From Agapetus fuscipes (taxonomy: Eukaryota > Arthropoda > Insecta > Trichoptera > Glossosomatidae), in NCBI GenBank assembly GCA_951799405.1, contig OX637350.1, positions 6,929,852 through 6,993,851 on the forward strand: a stretch of 64,000 nucleotides of DNA. Reading direction: 5' to 3'. Below the pieces are notes generated by a model. That model was not told the DNA's origin. It did no database searches and was given only the letters and a program-made list of their open reading frames with translations. The position numbers were made by a program, and so were the translations under genes. This document shows, in pieces, positions 22,803-33,569 of this stretch (position 1 is its first letter; the number at the start of each line of letters is the position of its first letter).

Positions 22803-23178
22803 CTCCTCCTCTCTTCACAGCAACGGCAACTTGTAGAACGGCTCACATCCATCCCTTTGCAGTCAATATCAAAACTATGGGAACTTGTTTTTTTTACGAC
22901 TCATTCCTATACCAATCTGCTCGCTTATGGAACAAGTTACCGGTATCTGTGTTTCCACACTAATTTAACCTTGACCAATTCAACACCAATATCGATCGCC
23001 ACTTCCTTTTAGTCTCTCAAAACAAAGCCAACACAACACACAACACAACACTACGTAGCTAAGATCAGGACATTAACCGCCACATCACCAACACCTCTGC
23101 GGCACTATACCAAGTCTCATATACCTTTAGAGTCTCTGAAACCTAGGGAATCTCTCGCACAGGAGTCCTTAAAAATAA
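22803..23178 (+). mobile_element. LINE J copy 2 (3' end)
   Basis: Plus-strand match to the last part of copy 1: GTAGAACGGCTCACAT, then TGGGAACTTG and TATGGAACAAGTTACCGG (RLWNKLP in translation), then AACACCTCTGCGGCACTA and the final GGGAATCTCTCGCACAGG. Frame broken. The poly(A) has decayed to AAAAATAACAATAAG. Confidence 0.8.
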
Positions 23179-23559
23179 CAATAAGTATTAGAAAAATGAA
23201 CAACAAACGAGTGAGGTAAAACGTTTTCATTTCCTATATTTTCCATATGGATCATAACCGGGTATATTCTTGTAACTGACGGAAAATATAATAGTAAAAT
23301 ATCACAAAGCAAACGAAAAAAAAACTCTCAACCTCAAAGAAAACTATGCGGTGGCATTTTCAGCTTGAAGTGTTTCAGCTGAAGAAAAAAAAAGTAAAAA
23401 AAAAAAGGCAAAATACCTACACAGTCTTTTCATTTTCCCTTTACCCCCGTGCTAGGCGGTAGTCTACATTTTTTTTGTGATTTAAAAGTGTATTCCCTTC
23501 ATATAAAATTCATGCTCGAGGCGAGACGCATTCAAGAAAGCCGACTTACATACACTACA
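23179..23559. other. Unassigned spacer
   Basis: A-rich runs at 23310-23410. Nothing else noted. Confidence 0.4.
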
Positions 23560-23698
23560 TCCAAAAGTAAAAACTTAAACGTAGCGTTTCACCAAAAATG
23601 TGAAGAAAATAAAGCACTCACTAGAGGCATTGTTTAACTTTAAAGTAATTTTTAGTACACGATTTTTTTTAGTTTAAAAGTTTAGTTTAATGCTTGGG
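23560..23698 (+). repeat. Element D, inverted core
   Basis: The core is AAAGCACTCACTAGAGGC, the reverse of the core at 22067-22209. Arms: GCGTTTCACCAAAAAT at the left, ATTTTTAGTACACG at the right. Confidence 0.6.
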
Positions 23699-24041
23699 TT
23701 ACTTTACTAGGGGTGTTATATTGTGAGAGGGGATGATCCACCGTAGGCTAATACGACGATCTACCCTACGAAATTCAGAGGGATCTTCTGCAATCAACGC
23801 CGAACAAGTTTATTTCAGAATATAAGCATAATCAGTTCTACGTATTTTTTATAAACATGTTGGATTTTTTTTTGTATGAATATATCCATGCTTGAATCGC
23901 TATTCCCCGTTTGACATGAAAATTGAAAAGTGAATTTAAGCACTGACAGGGTTATTTATAACACGTTTGTCCCGTAGCTGACCCATGGATCTTATTTTTT
24001 TGTGCTGAAAATTCAAGTAAGGCAGCAGCAGAGCCATGGAC

Positions 24042-24535
24042 TTGTTGGCGTAAGGCCGACCCCAAACCAAGCCACACATGAAGTGCAACTTCTTGCCTGC
24101 GTTATCCCCTAAGGAGTCGTATGTGGCCATTTGGGACCTATTTATTTTTACAGGTAAGGGAGCCGGCCCCAAACCAACCACTTTCAGTTGAAGTGGGGGT
24201 TTCCTAGCTTCCGGGGGGGGCTGGTTCTCATTTCTTGCTAAGGCTGAGTACACTTTGCCGGTATTTATTTTGGATTTGAAATACACACCGAAACGGGAAA
24301 TTATTTCTGATACCCTTGGTGGGGATCGAACCCTGCTCTCAGCATGTAATGCAAGCATTTTTGTCGCTACAAAGTGCCCATTATTAAGCAAGACCCAGTT
24401 GCTGTAAGGCTGGATGAACCTTTTGAAACCTGTAGACCCCCTGTCAAAATAAAATGGTTCCATTCGCCATACGCAAAACCCTTAGGACTAGCGCGGCAAG
24501 AAGTTGCACTGTATCTGTAGCTTAGTTGCGTTTTT
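24042..24535. mobile_element. SINE A / SINE B mosaic
   Basis: 24044-24070 is a plus-strand SINE A piece. 24071-24355 is a minus-strand SINE A body running up to its tRNA part. 24361-24423 is a SINE B piece (GTCGCTACAAAGTGCC, CAGTTGCTGTAAGGCTGG). 24428-24531 is the plus-strand SINE A 3' end (GCGGCAAGAAGTTGCACT, GTAGCTTAGTTGCG). The pieces look nested or recombined rather than independent insertions. Confidence 0.65.
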
Positions 24536-25185
24536 TTTTAATTTTCCTATTCGAGTATTCAAGTATATTGGAACCTCTCCGGAGGTACACAGTTTAACAT
24601 AACATCTAATAAAGACTTTTTATACATTTTTTGTGGGTAAAAATCATTCTGGGCATAATCAAGACGAGAATATTTGGGCAAACCATATGTTTCAAGAGCT
24701 TACCTTCGTAATTCGTCAAAGATAAAATAAAACCAGCATCCCTTATCGGGGTGGGATTTCAGCATTAAATCACTGGCGTGCGACAAAACCGATCGCGGTA
24801 GGATGCGCCCTAGAAGATCCGAGTTATTTACATCATTTGAACCGAGAGAAGAAAAAGCTGTAAGGGCGGTCGGGGAGAGTAAACTTCTTTCCCTTTTCGA
24901 GCGTTTTTTTTCCTCTCTCTCTCTTTTAAATGGTTAAAATTTAATCTGAAAATAACCGAGTCAGCGGCGGAGGCAGCTCTGATAAGAAGCGGACTAATTC
25001 AAACGAATAAATTTTATTGTAAGCGGATTTCTTTACATTCACCGTCTCTGGCAAAATAGTGACTATTTTATGTGTACAAATGTGATTCATACTTTTATAT
25101 TTTATGGAGTATTCTTGTTTTATATATATTTACGCATGAATAAATAAGGATTTATATTTAACGATAAGTTGATAAGGATAAAAAA
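24536..25185. other. Unassigned spacer
   Basis: 24760-24990 is somewhat GC-richer with CGATCGCGG words. No gene model is supported. Confidence 0.35.
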
Positions 25186-25189
25186 AATT

Positions 25190-25541
25190 GCGGCTGATCT
25201 GTAATGTAGGCGGCTAAGGCAAGGCTTTGAAGTTTCAATTTTAATTTTTTATTGAAGTTTTGTAGATTTTGGTCTTAGTGTTTTTGCTTAGTGTGGGTTG
25301 TTTTTAAATAGCTGGATGTTATTAATTTAGATTTCTTGACTCATACGTTGGTATGAGGCTGACCACCCATACTGTGAAAGATAGTTCACTTTGCCAATGT
25401 CACCCATGTTTCAGGGAAGGTCGGCAAACGTTGCAGGGCTTATGTTGATTTGAGGTTTGCATTTTAATTTATATGTTCACACACAGCATTTGTAAGAGTG
25501 AACTTACACGTGTTTGTTTCTGGGCATGTATTGAATATGAA
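25190..25541 (+). mobile_element. R-A LINE 3' UTR copy, interrupted near its tail
   Basis: Begins GCGGCTGATCTGTAATGTAG (upstream UTR), has CTTGACTCATACGTTGG at about 25336 and runs to GTATTGAATATGAA. There the opposite-strand copy begins, so its own tail is lost. Confidence 0.75.
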
Positions 25542-25797
25542 TTTATCTTATCCTATCTTATCTAAGTTGCAAAAATATGTAACATTGGGGATTCACATTA
25601 CATGCATTCTCACTAGCAGACATGTACAAGTTCGCGCTTGCACATGCCGCATGTGAACCTACAACATAAAAACCCAAATCTTAAATGGACATACACCCTG
25701 CAACTCTTACTGTCCTTTCCTGAAACAGGGGCGACATTGGCAAAGTGAACCATTTTTTACAGTATGGGTGGTCAGCCTCATACCAACCTATAAGTCA
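25542..25797 (-). mobile_element. R-A unit, tail-to-tail with the previous one
   Basis: The tail on the plus strand is TATCTTATCCTATCTTATC, an ATAAGATAGG variant. The 5' end is within a few bases of the common start (CCTATAAGTCA at 25797). Confidence 0.8.
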
Positions 25798-26580
25798 GTA
25801 ATGGTTCCCCAGGTGAGGATATTAGACGGTTAAATTGTGTAAAAGAAATAAACCGCAGTTTTCATTCAATAGAACTCGCTTAAAAACATGAAAGTGTGTT
25901 ATTTTACACCTAAAACTAGTGCAAGTACGTTGTCCTACATCACATCAAGTTATTGTATGCCAAGTTCCGCTAAACCTGCAACGCATGACGCTTTGCCATT
26001 GACAGCTCCTCCCTCAATCCTCGGGATGAGTAACGACCCCCAGGAGGCGCTTGGGAAAGAACCAAGTAAAACGTATCGCGGATTTACCGTGGGGCATTGT
26101 CACCGTGATAAAATGTTTACGGTATACCGCGCACAGTACTCGCACGGTTTCATGTATAGCGCCGCCAATATAAATATCATTTCCCTCTCGAGACTTCAAA
26201 CTCCATTATCGATCGTAAAATATATCTGAAGCATTTTTACTGGTGCACTTTATGTGGGGGATTTAAAATCATTTACACTTGAAAAAAAACATCGACGTTT
26301 ATAATAAAAGTCAATTTTAAAAACCACTAAAACACATGTTATATTTTAAGGTACAGTCTTTATCAAAACATTTGTAATATTTTAAGGAAGTCTTTATCAA
26401 AACATTTGTAATGTTTTTGGACAATGTGAAGAAGTCAAAAGTAAGTTTGCTATTTAAGTTTCCTTTGTGCAGTTAAAATTAGGAAATTAATAAACGAATT
26501 CAGGAGTACACAGTTAGATAATAAACTTTTTGAATATGAGGCGAACCGTTATTGGATATCTTACATACATCATTTTCGAC
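25798..26580. other. Unassigned region
   Basis: Contains a 113-codon plus-strand open frame (25888-26229) in a slightly GC-richer stretch. I do not recognise the product and found no splice or promoter context. Otherwise AT-rich. Confidence 0.3.
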
Positions 26581-26625
26581 GTTTCGTTGACAAAGTAGCC
26601 AACGTCTTCAGGAGACACCCTTGAG
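26581..26625 (-). repeat. Ribozyme-like hairpin element end
   Basis: On the minus strand: TCTCCTGAAGA-C-GTTG...CAAC-GAAACGTCG. The TCTCCTGAAGACGTTGG block also occurs at 20895-20915. Confidence 0.5.
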
Positions 26626-26761
26626 AATAAAATTAATGTAAGAAATTCTGGTAGATTTATTTGTCATGCGGTGTTTTTGTGAAATACACTCCACACAAGC
26701 CTCTGCTTGCTTCTTTGTCGCTAGTCAGCGTCAATTTTGCATAAGGTTTGGCAGACTTACG

Positions 26762-26884
26762 CCTGGTATTTTCAACGTCAGTGTGTGTGATTTTAAACTG
26801 ATAAAAAAACTACCCACACGATTGACATGAGTGTGTCCTTATCATTCAATATAAAGTTGCCTTGCTTACGTTGAAAATACCGGG
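26762..26884 (+). mobile_element. MITE H copy 1
   Basis: About 122 bp with terminal inverted repeats CCTGGTATTTTCAACGT and ACGTTGAAAATACCGGG. The interior ACTACCCACACGATTGACAT is shared with the inverted copy at 31155-31283. No coding capacity. Confidence 0.8.
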
Positions 26885-27582
26885 TCTTATTTTGATAAAG
26901 TAATTCTAGTATGAAGCTAACAATTAGAAACAACCTTAGTTTGAATTTTATGAAGATAAAAAAAATTACACAACATTGCACGCTAAGCCCTTAACTCAAT
27001 GTGATTATCTTACTTACGGATTGTTTGAAGGGCGTCGGAGAGATAGCAGGAAAATAAAGCGAACGGGAAGGAAACGCAATGATAAATCATTACTCGGTGA
27101 AGCCACAGTTAAGCCTAGCTCGGACTACTCCAGTAATTTAGTAGAGTAGCGTGTAATTTAGTGGCTTAACTACTCGCTACTGCACAGAAATCGTTTGCAA
27201 GTACACAACAAAGTGAAGATGAACAGGCTGCAACGCAATAGAGTGAATAAACTGACGAAGCTAATCGTAATGGCTATTTTAGAAGAGGTGGATAAGAAAA
27301 AAATGGTGTGAATAGAGACAAGAAGTTAAGGGTACGAAAATTGATCGATAGAAGAGACAAACTAGACATTGTACAAGCTTATTGACATATACAAGCATTG
27401 ACAAGCTACTTATTGTCTATTGAAGGAATTACCATTGGAAGATCTCAAAGTTGAGAATTTCTCAAAATTCATTTTTCCATTGTCCATTTTTGCGGCCACT
27501 AATAAACTCGAATAATCAACAGGCTCGGAGTGGTTTAGCCGGTGAACTGGATGCGCTACTCGCTCGATACAAATAGAGTAAA
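26885..27582. other. Unassigned spacer
   Basis: No repeat matched. A few repeated TTTAGTGGCTTAACTAC-like words around 27120-27180 recur in altered form near 27825-27850. Confidence 0.35.
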
Positions 27583-27775
27583 ATGAATCGACCCTGTAAC
27601 TGTAACTGTAACTCTGTCGCCATTCCGCTAGGGGTGCCCAGAGCCTCTACAGAGCTGCCTCCATTTCTTCTCTATCCTTACATACATCTTTCAATTCATT
27701 CATCTTCATCACCTTTTTCATGTATTTTCTTCTTTTTCGCTCGCTTTGTACATCCCATTCTTTCACAATCTCCTC
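27583..27775 (-). mobile_element. R-B: RTE-like LINE end with ACAGTT tail
   Basis: On the minus strand a degraded C-terminus is visible (AAGGATAGAGAAGAAATGG = KDREEM), followed by CTGTAGAGGCTCTGGGCACC and ACCCCTAGCGG-type words, then a tail of three ACAGTT repeats at 27591-27610. Same family as 39125-39752. Confidence 0.7.
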
Positions 27776-28374
27776 AATCTGGACTTAATTATTCACTTAA
27801 CTACTTTGTGGTTTGCACACATTTAGCCACTAAATTACTCGCTACTCTACTAAATTACTAGCCCAGTTCTAACTATCCTTTAGGGCCACGCCACGCTATC
27901 AGGGCCGCACAATTCCGCCCTCCTTCCGGCAATCTCACGCAAGTACAGAACTTTAAGTTTCACCCTAGGATGTTCAGCAAACGCGTAGCTACACTGGGTA
28001 TAAACAAATATATTTCATTTGGCTCTATGCGGGTCAAGACGATGCTTTTGTGTAACGTGTTTTAAATAAGAACAATGCTGGTTCGATTGCCGTAGGACCG
28101 ATTGTGATAAAGTGGTCTTACAGATCTTTTAGGGCTCTTTTTATAGAAGGAAAATTTCAGACTTTGCAAAAGTTTTCAATGTGTTTAAATCCATGCTAAA
28201 AAAAATGTTCACACACATTTCATTGAAGGGGTTGTAAGTGCATTTAATTTTGTATTTTTTCATTGGCAAAATTTTTATTGACTAAAAATTAAATTGTAAT
28301 TTTTGTTATGTTACCAATTAAAAAATGAATGAAAATCTGACAAACTTAGTGGGTTGAATCAAGGAAAGCCTAAA
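27776..28374. other. Unassigned spacer
   Basis: No supported feature. Confidence 0.4.
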
Positions 28375-28510
28375 CATTGTAGAGTAAAACACAGCCATTG
28401 CATTTACCAAAACATACATATACGAGATTTAAGCAGCACCTCTAGTGATCGTTTCACTTTTGGTGAATAGTTAGGAATACGCCGAGGGTGAGTTTAAACG
28501 TACACTTTGA
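28375..28510 (+). repeat. Diverged element D, direct core
   Basis: Core AAGCAGCACCTCTAGTGATCG with weak arms and GTTTAAACGT at the right. Confidence 0.45.
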
Positions 28511-28924
28511 GTGCAGGGCACGCCAACTAGGGGTTATCGCTCTGTTTATGCGGCTTAATTAATAATTTAGCTTATTTTCCCATACAACTTGATCAAACTC
28601 GGAATGAAATAAGTTTGGCGCTGCTTCGAACATAACAAACTACCTGATTGCGATGCGAGATGGCCGGAAAAGCCGTAAGAGGCTTATTTTTACGGCGAGA
28701 TAACACAATTCCCGGAGTTACCGCGGGCCCGCTCGCATGCCATGAAATAAACGTAATTTCAACGTTTGGCAAAAAAATATTTATGTTGTTATTTATTATG
28801 ACGGGTATTTAAGTAATCAATACATTTTTTTCGTGAAGGAAAATCTTAATTCAAAAGATTCATAGTAAATATTTTGCGCAAGGTTTTCAGTTTGTTTATT
28901 CCATTTATGATAGTTTTTTGTATA
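28511..28924. other. Unassigned region
   Basis: 28660-28750 is GC-rich (CCGGAGTTACCGCGGGCC). No gene supported. Confidence 0.35.
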
Positions 28925-29342
28925 GTTACAATGATATATTAACATTTAATATTCATATTAAATGCATAACCACAGACATATTTAATTTTTTAGGGTTTGG
29001 TGGTTCACACTGTGAAGTTCATTGTATTTATTTAAAAAAAAACACCGTTTTAATTCACTATTTTTTATTTGACATTAATTTTTGTTGCAAGAGTCACTGC
29101 TCGTGATGATGCCTTTTAAGGCGAAAATACTCGAGCATAAAGTAAAAAATAGTGAATTTGAACTGTGTTTTTTTAATGAAAACATATTAAACTTCACGCA
29201 TGTGTACTTTCAAATTAAAATTCAAACCTCAAATGAACATAAACAATGCCGACCTTCCCTGAAAAAGGGACGATATTGGCCAAGTGAGCCATTTTGTACA
29301 GTATGGGTGGTAAGCCTCATACCAACCTATGAGTCAGGGAAC
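28925..29342 (-). mobile_element. R-A unit split by an F-like insertion
   Basis: The R-A parts are at 28925-28985 (TTAATATTCATATTAAATGC) and 29196-29342 (CTCAAATGAAC to CCTATGAGTCAGGGA, the common 5' start). Between them is an F-like block: TTTGGTGGTTCACACTGTGAAG, a 16-bp inverted pair AATTCACTATTTTTTA / TAAAAAATAGTGAATT (29052 and 29142) and the hairpin TGATGATGCCTTTTAAGGCGAAAA with TACTCGAG (29105-29135). Confidence 0.65.
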
Positions 29343-29384
29343 CAAATCAAAAGAACAATAATAAAATATTAATACAACCATAAG

Positions 29385-29619
29385 CTTGACCAATAGGTTA
29401 GTATGAGGCTCACCCCCCATGCTGTAATAACTTGGTTCACTAATGCCAATGCCACCCTGGTTTCAGGGAAAAGAGGCAGGTTGTAAAGTTTATACTCATG
29501 TGAGGTTTGGTTTATTTGTATGTACACATACAGCATGTGTTAGCGCTAACTCACATGTGCTTGCTAAAAGGCATGCATTAAATATCAAGACAAATTTGCA
29601 ACTTAGACTATGGACTATA
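29385..29619 (+). mobile_element. R-A unit
   Basis: Begins near CTTGACCAATAGGTTAG, ends GCAACTTAGACTATGGAC. It lies head-to-head with the previous unit, about 45 bp apart. Confidence 0.75.
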
Positions 29620-29802
29620 GATACAAGTATTGAAATAAAACTAGAATTTGAATAAAAAATAAAGGATCATGTTACTGCAATTTTATTCCTTCTTTAGAGC
29701 TTATTACTATGAAAAAATTTCCGTAGAAAATAATGCAGAGAGTAAATAAGACGTACTGAAAATGTAAGACAAGAGGCATTACTGCCAGAGGATCCCACTC
29801 TC

Positions 29803-29938
29803 CAACTATAAACTTGATTCAGCCGTTCTCAAAACTTGTATGAAAACTAAAGCAGCGTCTCTAGTGAGTGTTTAAGTTGCAATGCATTTATGGCGTAACG
29901 CTATGGTTGAGTTTGATTGTGATGCTTTGTTCTTGGGG
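29803..29938 (+). repeat. Palindromic element D, direct core
   Basis: Core AAGCAGCGTCTCTAGTGAGTG, right arm CGCTATGGTTGAGTTTGA and end TTTGTTCTTGGGGA. Confidence 0.6.
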
Positions 29939-30036
29939 AGGCCGCACGTCCCACTAGACCAGCGCGGCTTCTTGATGAGATCCAACTTATACACCATGGG
30001 AATAATAAAGGTGGAGCACTTCCTGGCGGAGGTGAG

Positions 30037-30222
30037 GTGTAATCATCAGTAGATAAGATAATGAAGTAGTAAAATGCAAAGTGTAATTATCTGTAGATAA
30101 GATAATGAAGTAATAAAATTTAAGGTGTAATTATCTGTAGATAAGATAATGAGATGGTCACATTTAAGATGTACCTATCTGTATATAAGATAGTAGTGTG
30201 ATTATTTGAAGATAAGATCATA
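30037..30222 (+). repeat. 44-bp tandem repeat with GATAAG words
   Basis: Units start at 30037, 30081, 30125 and about 30170 (period 44-45), with a shortened unit at 30196. The unit centre ATTATCTGTAGATAAGATAAT is a near-palindrome holding two GATA-type motifs. Not seen elsewhere in the window. Confidence 0.85.
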
Positions 30223-30337
30223 ATTTGTTTTACTGCAGATTCATCTTAAGATTGTATTAAAGAAGTATTGAAAAAGCTCTGTTCAATCATAGAAGATAAA
30301 AGACATAGCAAAACAGCATGCATTTTATCATTTTTTT

Positions 30338-30398
30338 AAATCTGCAGAAGCTGTAGCCATCACTAGTGGAATGGTGACAGAGTGACAGTTACAGTTTC
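30338..30398 (+). mobile_element. R-B 3' end fragment
   Basis: AAATCTGCAGAAGCTGTAGC, ATGGTGACAGAGTGACAG and TTACAGTTT match the plus-strand version of the R-B end and its tail. Confidence 0.5.
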
Positions 30399-31154
30399 AT
30401 TTAAACAAGAACAGATTTTAAAATAATCTAATTTATTTGTATCAGCAGGGACGTATGATTTCAATAGACATTTTTGACTTCGGAACTTTTTTCGGCGAGC
30501 AAACAACAGTCTTGTATGGGACTGCCTTCCATAGCAATCATGTTATTTCCCTAGCAACCCGGACAAATAACGACGCAAGATTGCCCATGTCTATTCACAT
30601 GCGGACCTCATTTGAAACGGGATCCAAAAAGAGGATACAATGATTTTTTATATTTAATTTTTTTTCACGCATAAAACAAAGAAAAAGGTACATAAAGTGA
30701 TGCGAGCCTTTCTCAGAACTTTCAATTTCTCATTCAGGTTTTTTTAATCTGAAGAGCAACTATCAACGAGCAAGTCACATAATTTTTGCTTTAGACGAGA
30801 TAATGCGAATATCTACAAATTATTTTTTTAATCATTAGATAAAACATTTCACATCCCTAAGCATCTCCTAGAAAACAGGAAGCTATTTCCCAGCAATACC
30901 TTTTAACAGTGTTAAAGAAAAGATTATTAATTTTAAAGTGCGCGTCTATTATTATGAAAAAGTTTATTTTCCACGCGGCAATAGAGTCGGTTTTCCCCTG
31001 CCGGCGTTTCCAGCGCTTAACAAGATGTATGTGTGTTCCCGGGCTTGAGCATGATTTTTGTTGCTTTATTCAGCACAGGAAAATGAGACGCGAGTGGTTG
31101 CAAGTTGAAACATGACTGTATCGCCATACTCACTGTGACTTTCAACATTTATTG
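30399..31154. other. Unassigned spacer
   Basis: Short open frames only. No repeat matched. Confidence 0.4.
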
Positions 31155-31283
31155 TCTAGTATTTTTAACGCTAGCATTGCAACTTTAGACTAAATGAAAA
31201 GGACACACTTATGTATGTCAATCGTGTGGGTAGTTTTTTTTTATCAGTTAAAGTCACATAAGCTAACGTTGAAAATACCGGGC
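31155..31283 (-). mobile_element. MITE H copy 2
   Basis: Inverted relative to copy 1. GAAAATACCGGG is at the right end and CTAGTATTTTTAACGC at the left, with shared interior ATCGTGTGGGTAGT. Confidence 0.75.
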
Positions 31284-31307
31284 CTTATATTTTACATAAC
31301 GTACCCA

Positions 31308-31392
31308 CAGTGCTTGTTTGGCGTATCGATAATTTGATCCAAATATGACCTTTAAATGAAATTGTCTTATGAATATGAAATTTTCTTTTAAA
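31308..31392 (+). repeat. Repeat E, 5' part only
   Basis: CAGTGCTTGTTTGGCGTATC through TGAAATTGTCTTATGAAT matches the first third of repeat E. Confidence 0.6.
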
Positions 31393-31732
31393 AGTTGAGT
31401 AATCTTTGCGGTATTTTTATTTTGGGTTTTAAAATTTACACAATAACAAAACCCACAGTAAACTCGTACTTATCCCTTTTACGAACGTATAAAACTACAA
31501 TTGTGTGTATGTATTGTTACACAAAGGCTCAGAGAATATATGTACAATGTACATACCTACGGAGACAAAACAATCGCTTCAAATAAGAGTGCGTGATTGC
31601 AATGAAAGGAAATACAACCTAATGGTTTTCTAACTACCCCCGATATTTTTTTTGAGTATTGCAACAATATATTTTCCCAGAACAGTAAATTACTTAATGA
31701 ACAACAAAAAAACATAAAAAAAAGTTTTTCGG

Positions 31733-31861
31733 TTTAATGGCCAAGGGTCAAGTCCTTATCAATGGAACGTATTTGGAATAGAATAACGCTTATTCGAATC
31801 ACGCTTGGCCCTTTGACCATAACGTCGACCCTGGTTCAGTAGATGTCATTGAAGTCACATC
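31733..31861 (+). mobile_element. SINE C relic
   Basis: GGCCAAG (31740) and CTTGGCC (31803) could pair as a 7-bp acceptor-like stem, enclosing ATTCGAATC as a B-box-like arm. Downstream CCATAACGTCGACCCTGGTTC matches 5843-5961. Confidence 0.45.
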
Positions 31862-32029
31862 AAGACATTCAGCCAGGCAAAAATATGGTGAATTGCATCC
31901 TTCTTCACAAATCTATTTTCTTTTCAATAAAAAAAGTGTGTATTTGAGTCATAGACAAGCTGAAACACTTATATTCAAAATTGGAAAAACGCAGAATGCT
32001 ATGGAAATAAAAAACGTAAAGCTTCTGAG

Positions 32030-32178
32030 ACTGGCTGAACTTTATTCTTTACCCCATGGTGTTTTACATGAATCGTTTAGAAACAAAGTCACTCACTAGA
32101 GGTGTTCTTTGAGTCTGGATACATTTTTTCGTAAGCAACATGGGTGAGTTTAAATGTAAAATTTTGTACTTGGAGTCC
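32030..32178 (+). repeat. Element D, inverted core
   Basis: Core AAAGTCACTCACTAGAGGTG, right side GGGTGAGTTTAAATG and end TTTTGTACTTGGAG. Confidence 0.6.
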
Positions 32179-32382
32179 TGTGTTTGCTATTTTAATGAAG
32201 CCTCGTCTTGGGTGGATGCAGGACGGCCCCATTACCTGTTATGAAACTTTAATTGCACAAATTCAACCGTGAAATCCATGACTTTCTTTACTTTGCATTT
32301 TTCCGAGATATTTACTTTCGGGAAAAAGTGAATGAGGTAAAGTTTAAGTACCTCCGTTTTGCGAAATGAGTCTCATCTATAA

Positions 32383-32897
32383 TCTAAGTTGCAAAGATAT
32401 ATTAACATTTAAAATTCATTATATTTGTTAGAATTTGGTGGTTTACACAGTGAAAGTCTACCTATTGTATTTATTTTTAAAAAAATTACATAGTTTTAGT
32501 TCGCTTTTATGTTCGTTTTTTTTTATTTATTGCTCAAATATTTCCTCCATAAAATCATCTTCAGGAGCAGTCTGCTTGTAAATTGAAAATTCCTCCCCGA
32601 AACACAAGCTATGCTTACTTTGGGGATTATTTATTGTAATTAGATTTTGTAATTGTAATATTATTATGTACATATTGATGAAAACAATAATTCCCTTTAC
32701 TGTCATTATTATTATTATTGATTGCATGCATGCCCACAAACAGACACGTGTAAGTTCACGCTTACGAATGTGCTGTACTCGTACTTACAAATTGAAAACC
32801 AAATCTCAAATGAACAACCCTGCAACTTTTGAAAGACCTGCGCACTATTTTTTATAGCATGAGTGGTCAGCCTTATACCAACCTATAAGTCAAGGGA
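32383..32897 (-). mobile_element. R-A unit split by an F-like insertion
   Basis: The R-A tail is at 32378-32400 (TCTATAATCTAAGTTGC) and the rest at 32725-32897, ending at the common start CCTATAAGTCAAGGGA. The insert (about 32425-32720) starts with TTTGGTGGTTTACACAGTGAAAG, as at 28990, so two R-A copies carry the same F-type insert. Confidence 0.6.
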
Positions 32898-33144
32898 TAA
32901 ATCTCACGATGAATAAATTTTATGCTATCACGGCCAGGGATTGATATGGGAGAGTTGCTTCCCAGGATCTGTTGTCGTATTCTATAGGAGCTGGAACTTC
33001 CACACGTAAAACAAAGTAACAGTTCATCAACATCATATCATCTTCACGAAGAACCTGGCATCTGAAAGCATCTGGAAACTTCAGCTCCCATAGATCACGA
33101 CAGATCCCGAAAGCAACTCTCCAGTATCACAAGTTGTGTCTCTT

Positions 33145-33483
33145 CAAATCGGACAAAGATAACTCGTTCACAGACAGCTCGTCCATGAACAAATCGGTCA
33201 GACGACAGTTCGTCCACATGAGTTTTCGGTCAACGACATTTCGGTTACAAAATATATAGTTCCACAGACCACACCTTTGTCTGTCCAAAAAACCTTGGTA
33301 ATTACTGTACTTTTAATTAATTGTAGTTTTCTGTGATGCAGCTGTATGTAGACCGTATATTGTATGTGACAGAAATTTCATTAACTGAAAAGTCGTATGG
33401 ATGAACTGTCGTGTGACCGATCTGTCCATGGCCGAGGTTTCTGTCAATGGCTCGTCTGTAACCAATTTGTCGTGGAACCATAA
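33145..33483. mobile_element. FB-1 foldback copy 2
   Basis: The left arm 33150-33265 and the right arm 33340-33483 are inverted (ATCGGTCAGACGACAGTTC against its reverse GAACTGTCGTGTGACCGAT). The right end is TTTGTCGTGGAAC. The centre TGTAGTTTTCTGTGATGCAG matches copy 1 near 9490. Here no SINE is inserted, so it approximates the empty arrangement. Confidence 0.75.
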
Positions 33484-33502
33484 CAAGTTACCACTTTAAA
33501 GC

Positions 33503-33569
33503 TAAAAACCGTATGAGCTGAAAATGAACATTATAATATAATGTTCATTTTCAACTCATACGGTTTTTA
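33503..33569. repeat. 67-bp almost perfect palindrome
   Basis: Arms 33503-33535 and 33537-33569 pair with one mismatch around a single central A. It adjoins the right end of FB-1. Confidence 0.9.

Noticed and set aside
23936..24463. 175-codon minus-strand open frame, among the longest in the window
   Set aside because: It lies across the SINE A/SINE B mosaic, and its residues are SINE body translation.
25888..26229. 113-codon plus-strand open frame in a slightly GC-richer stretch
   Set aside because: No domain recognised, low-complexity composition, and an overlapping frame on the other strand. Not enough to call a gene.
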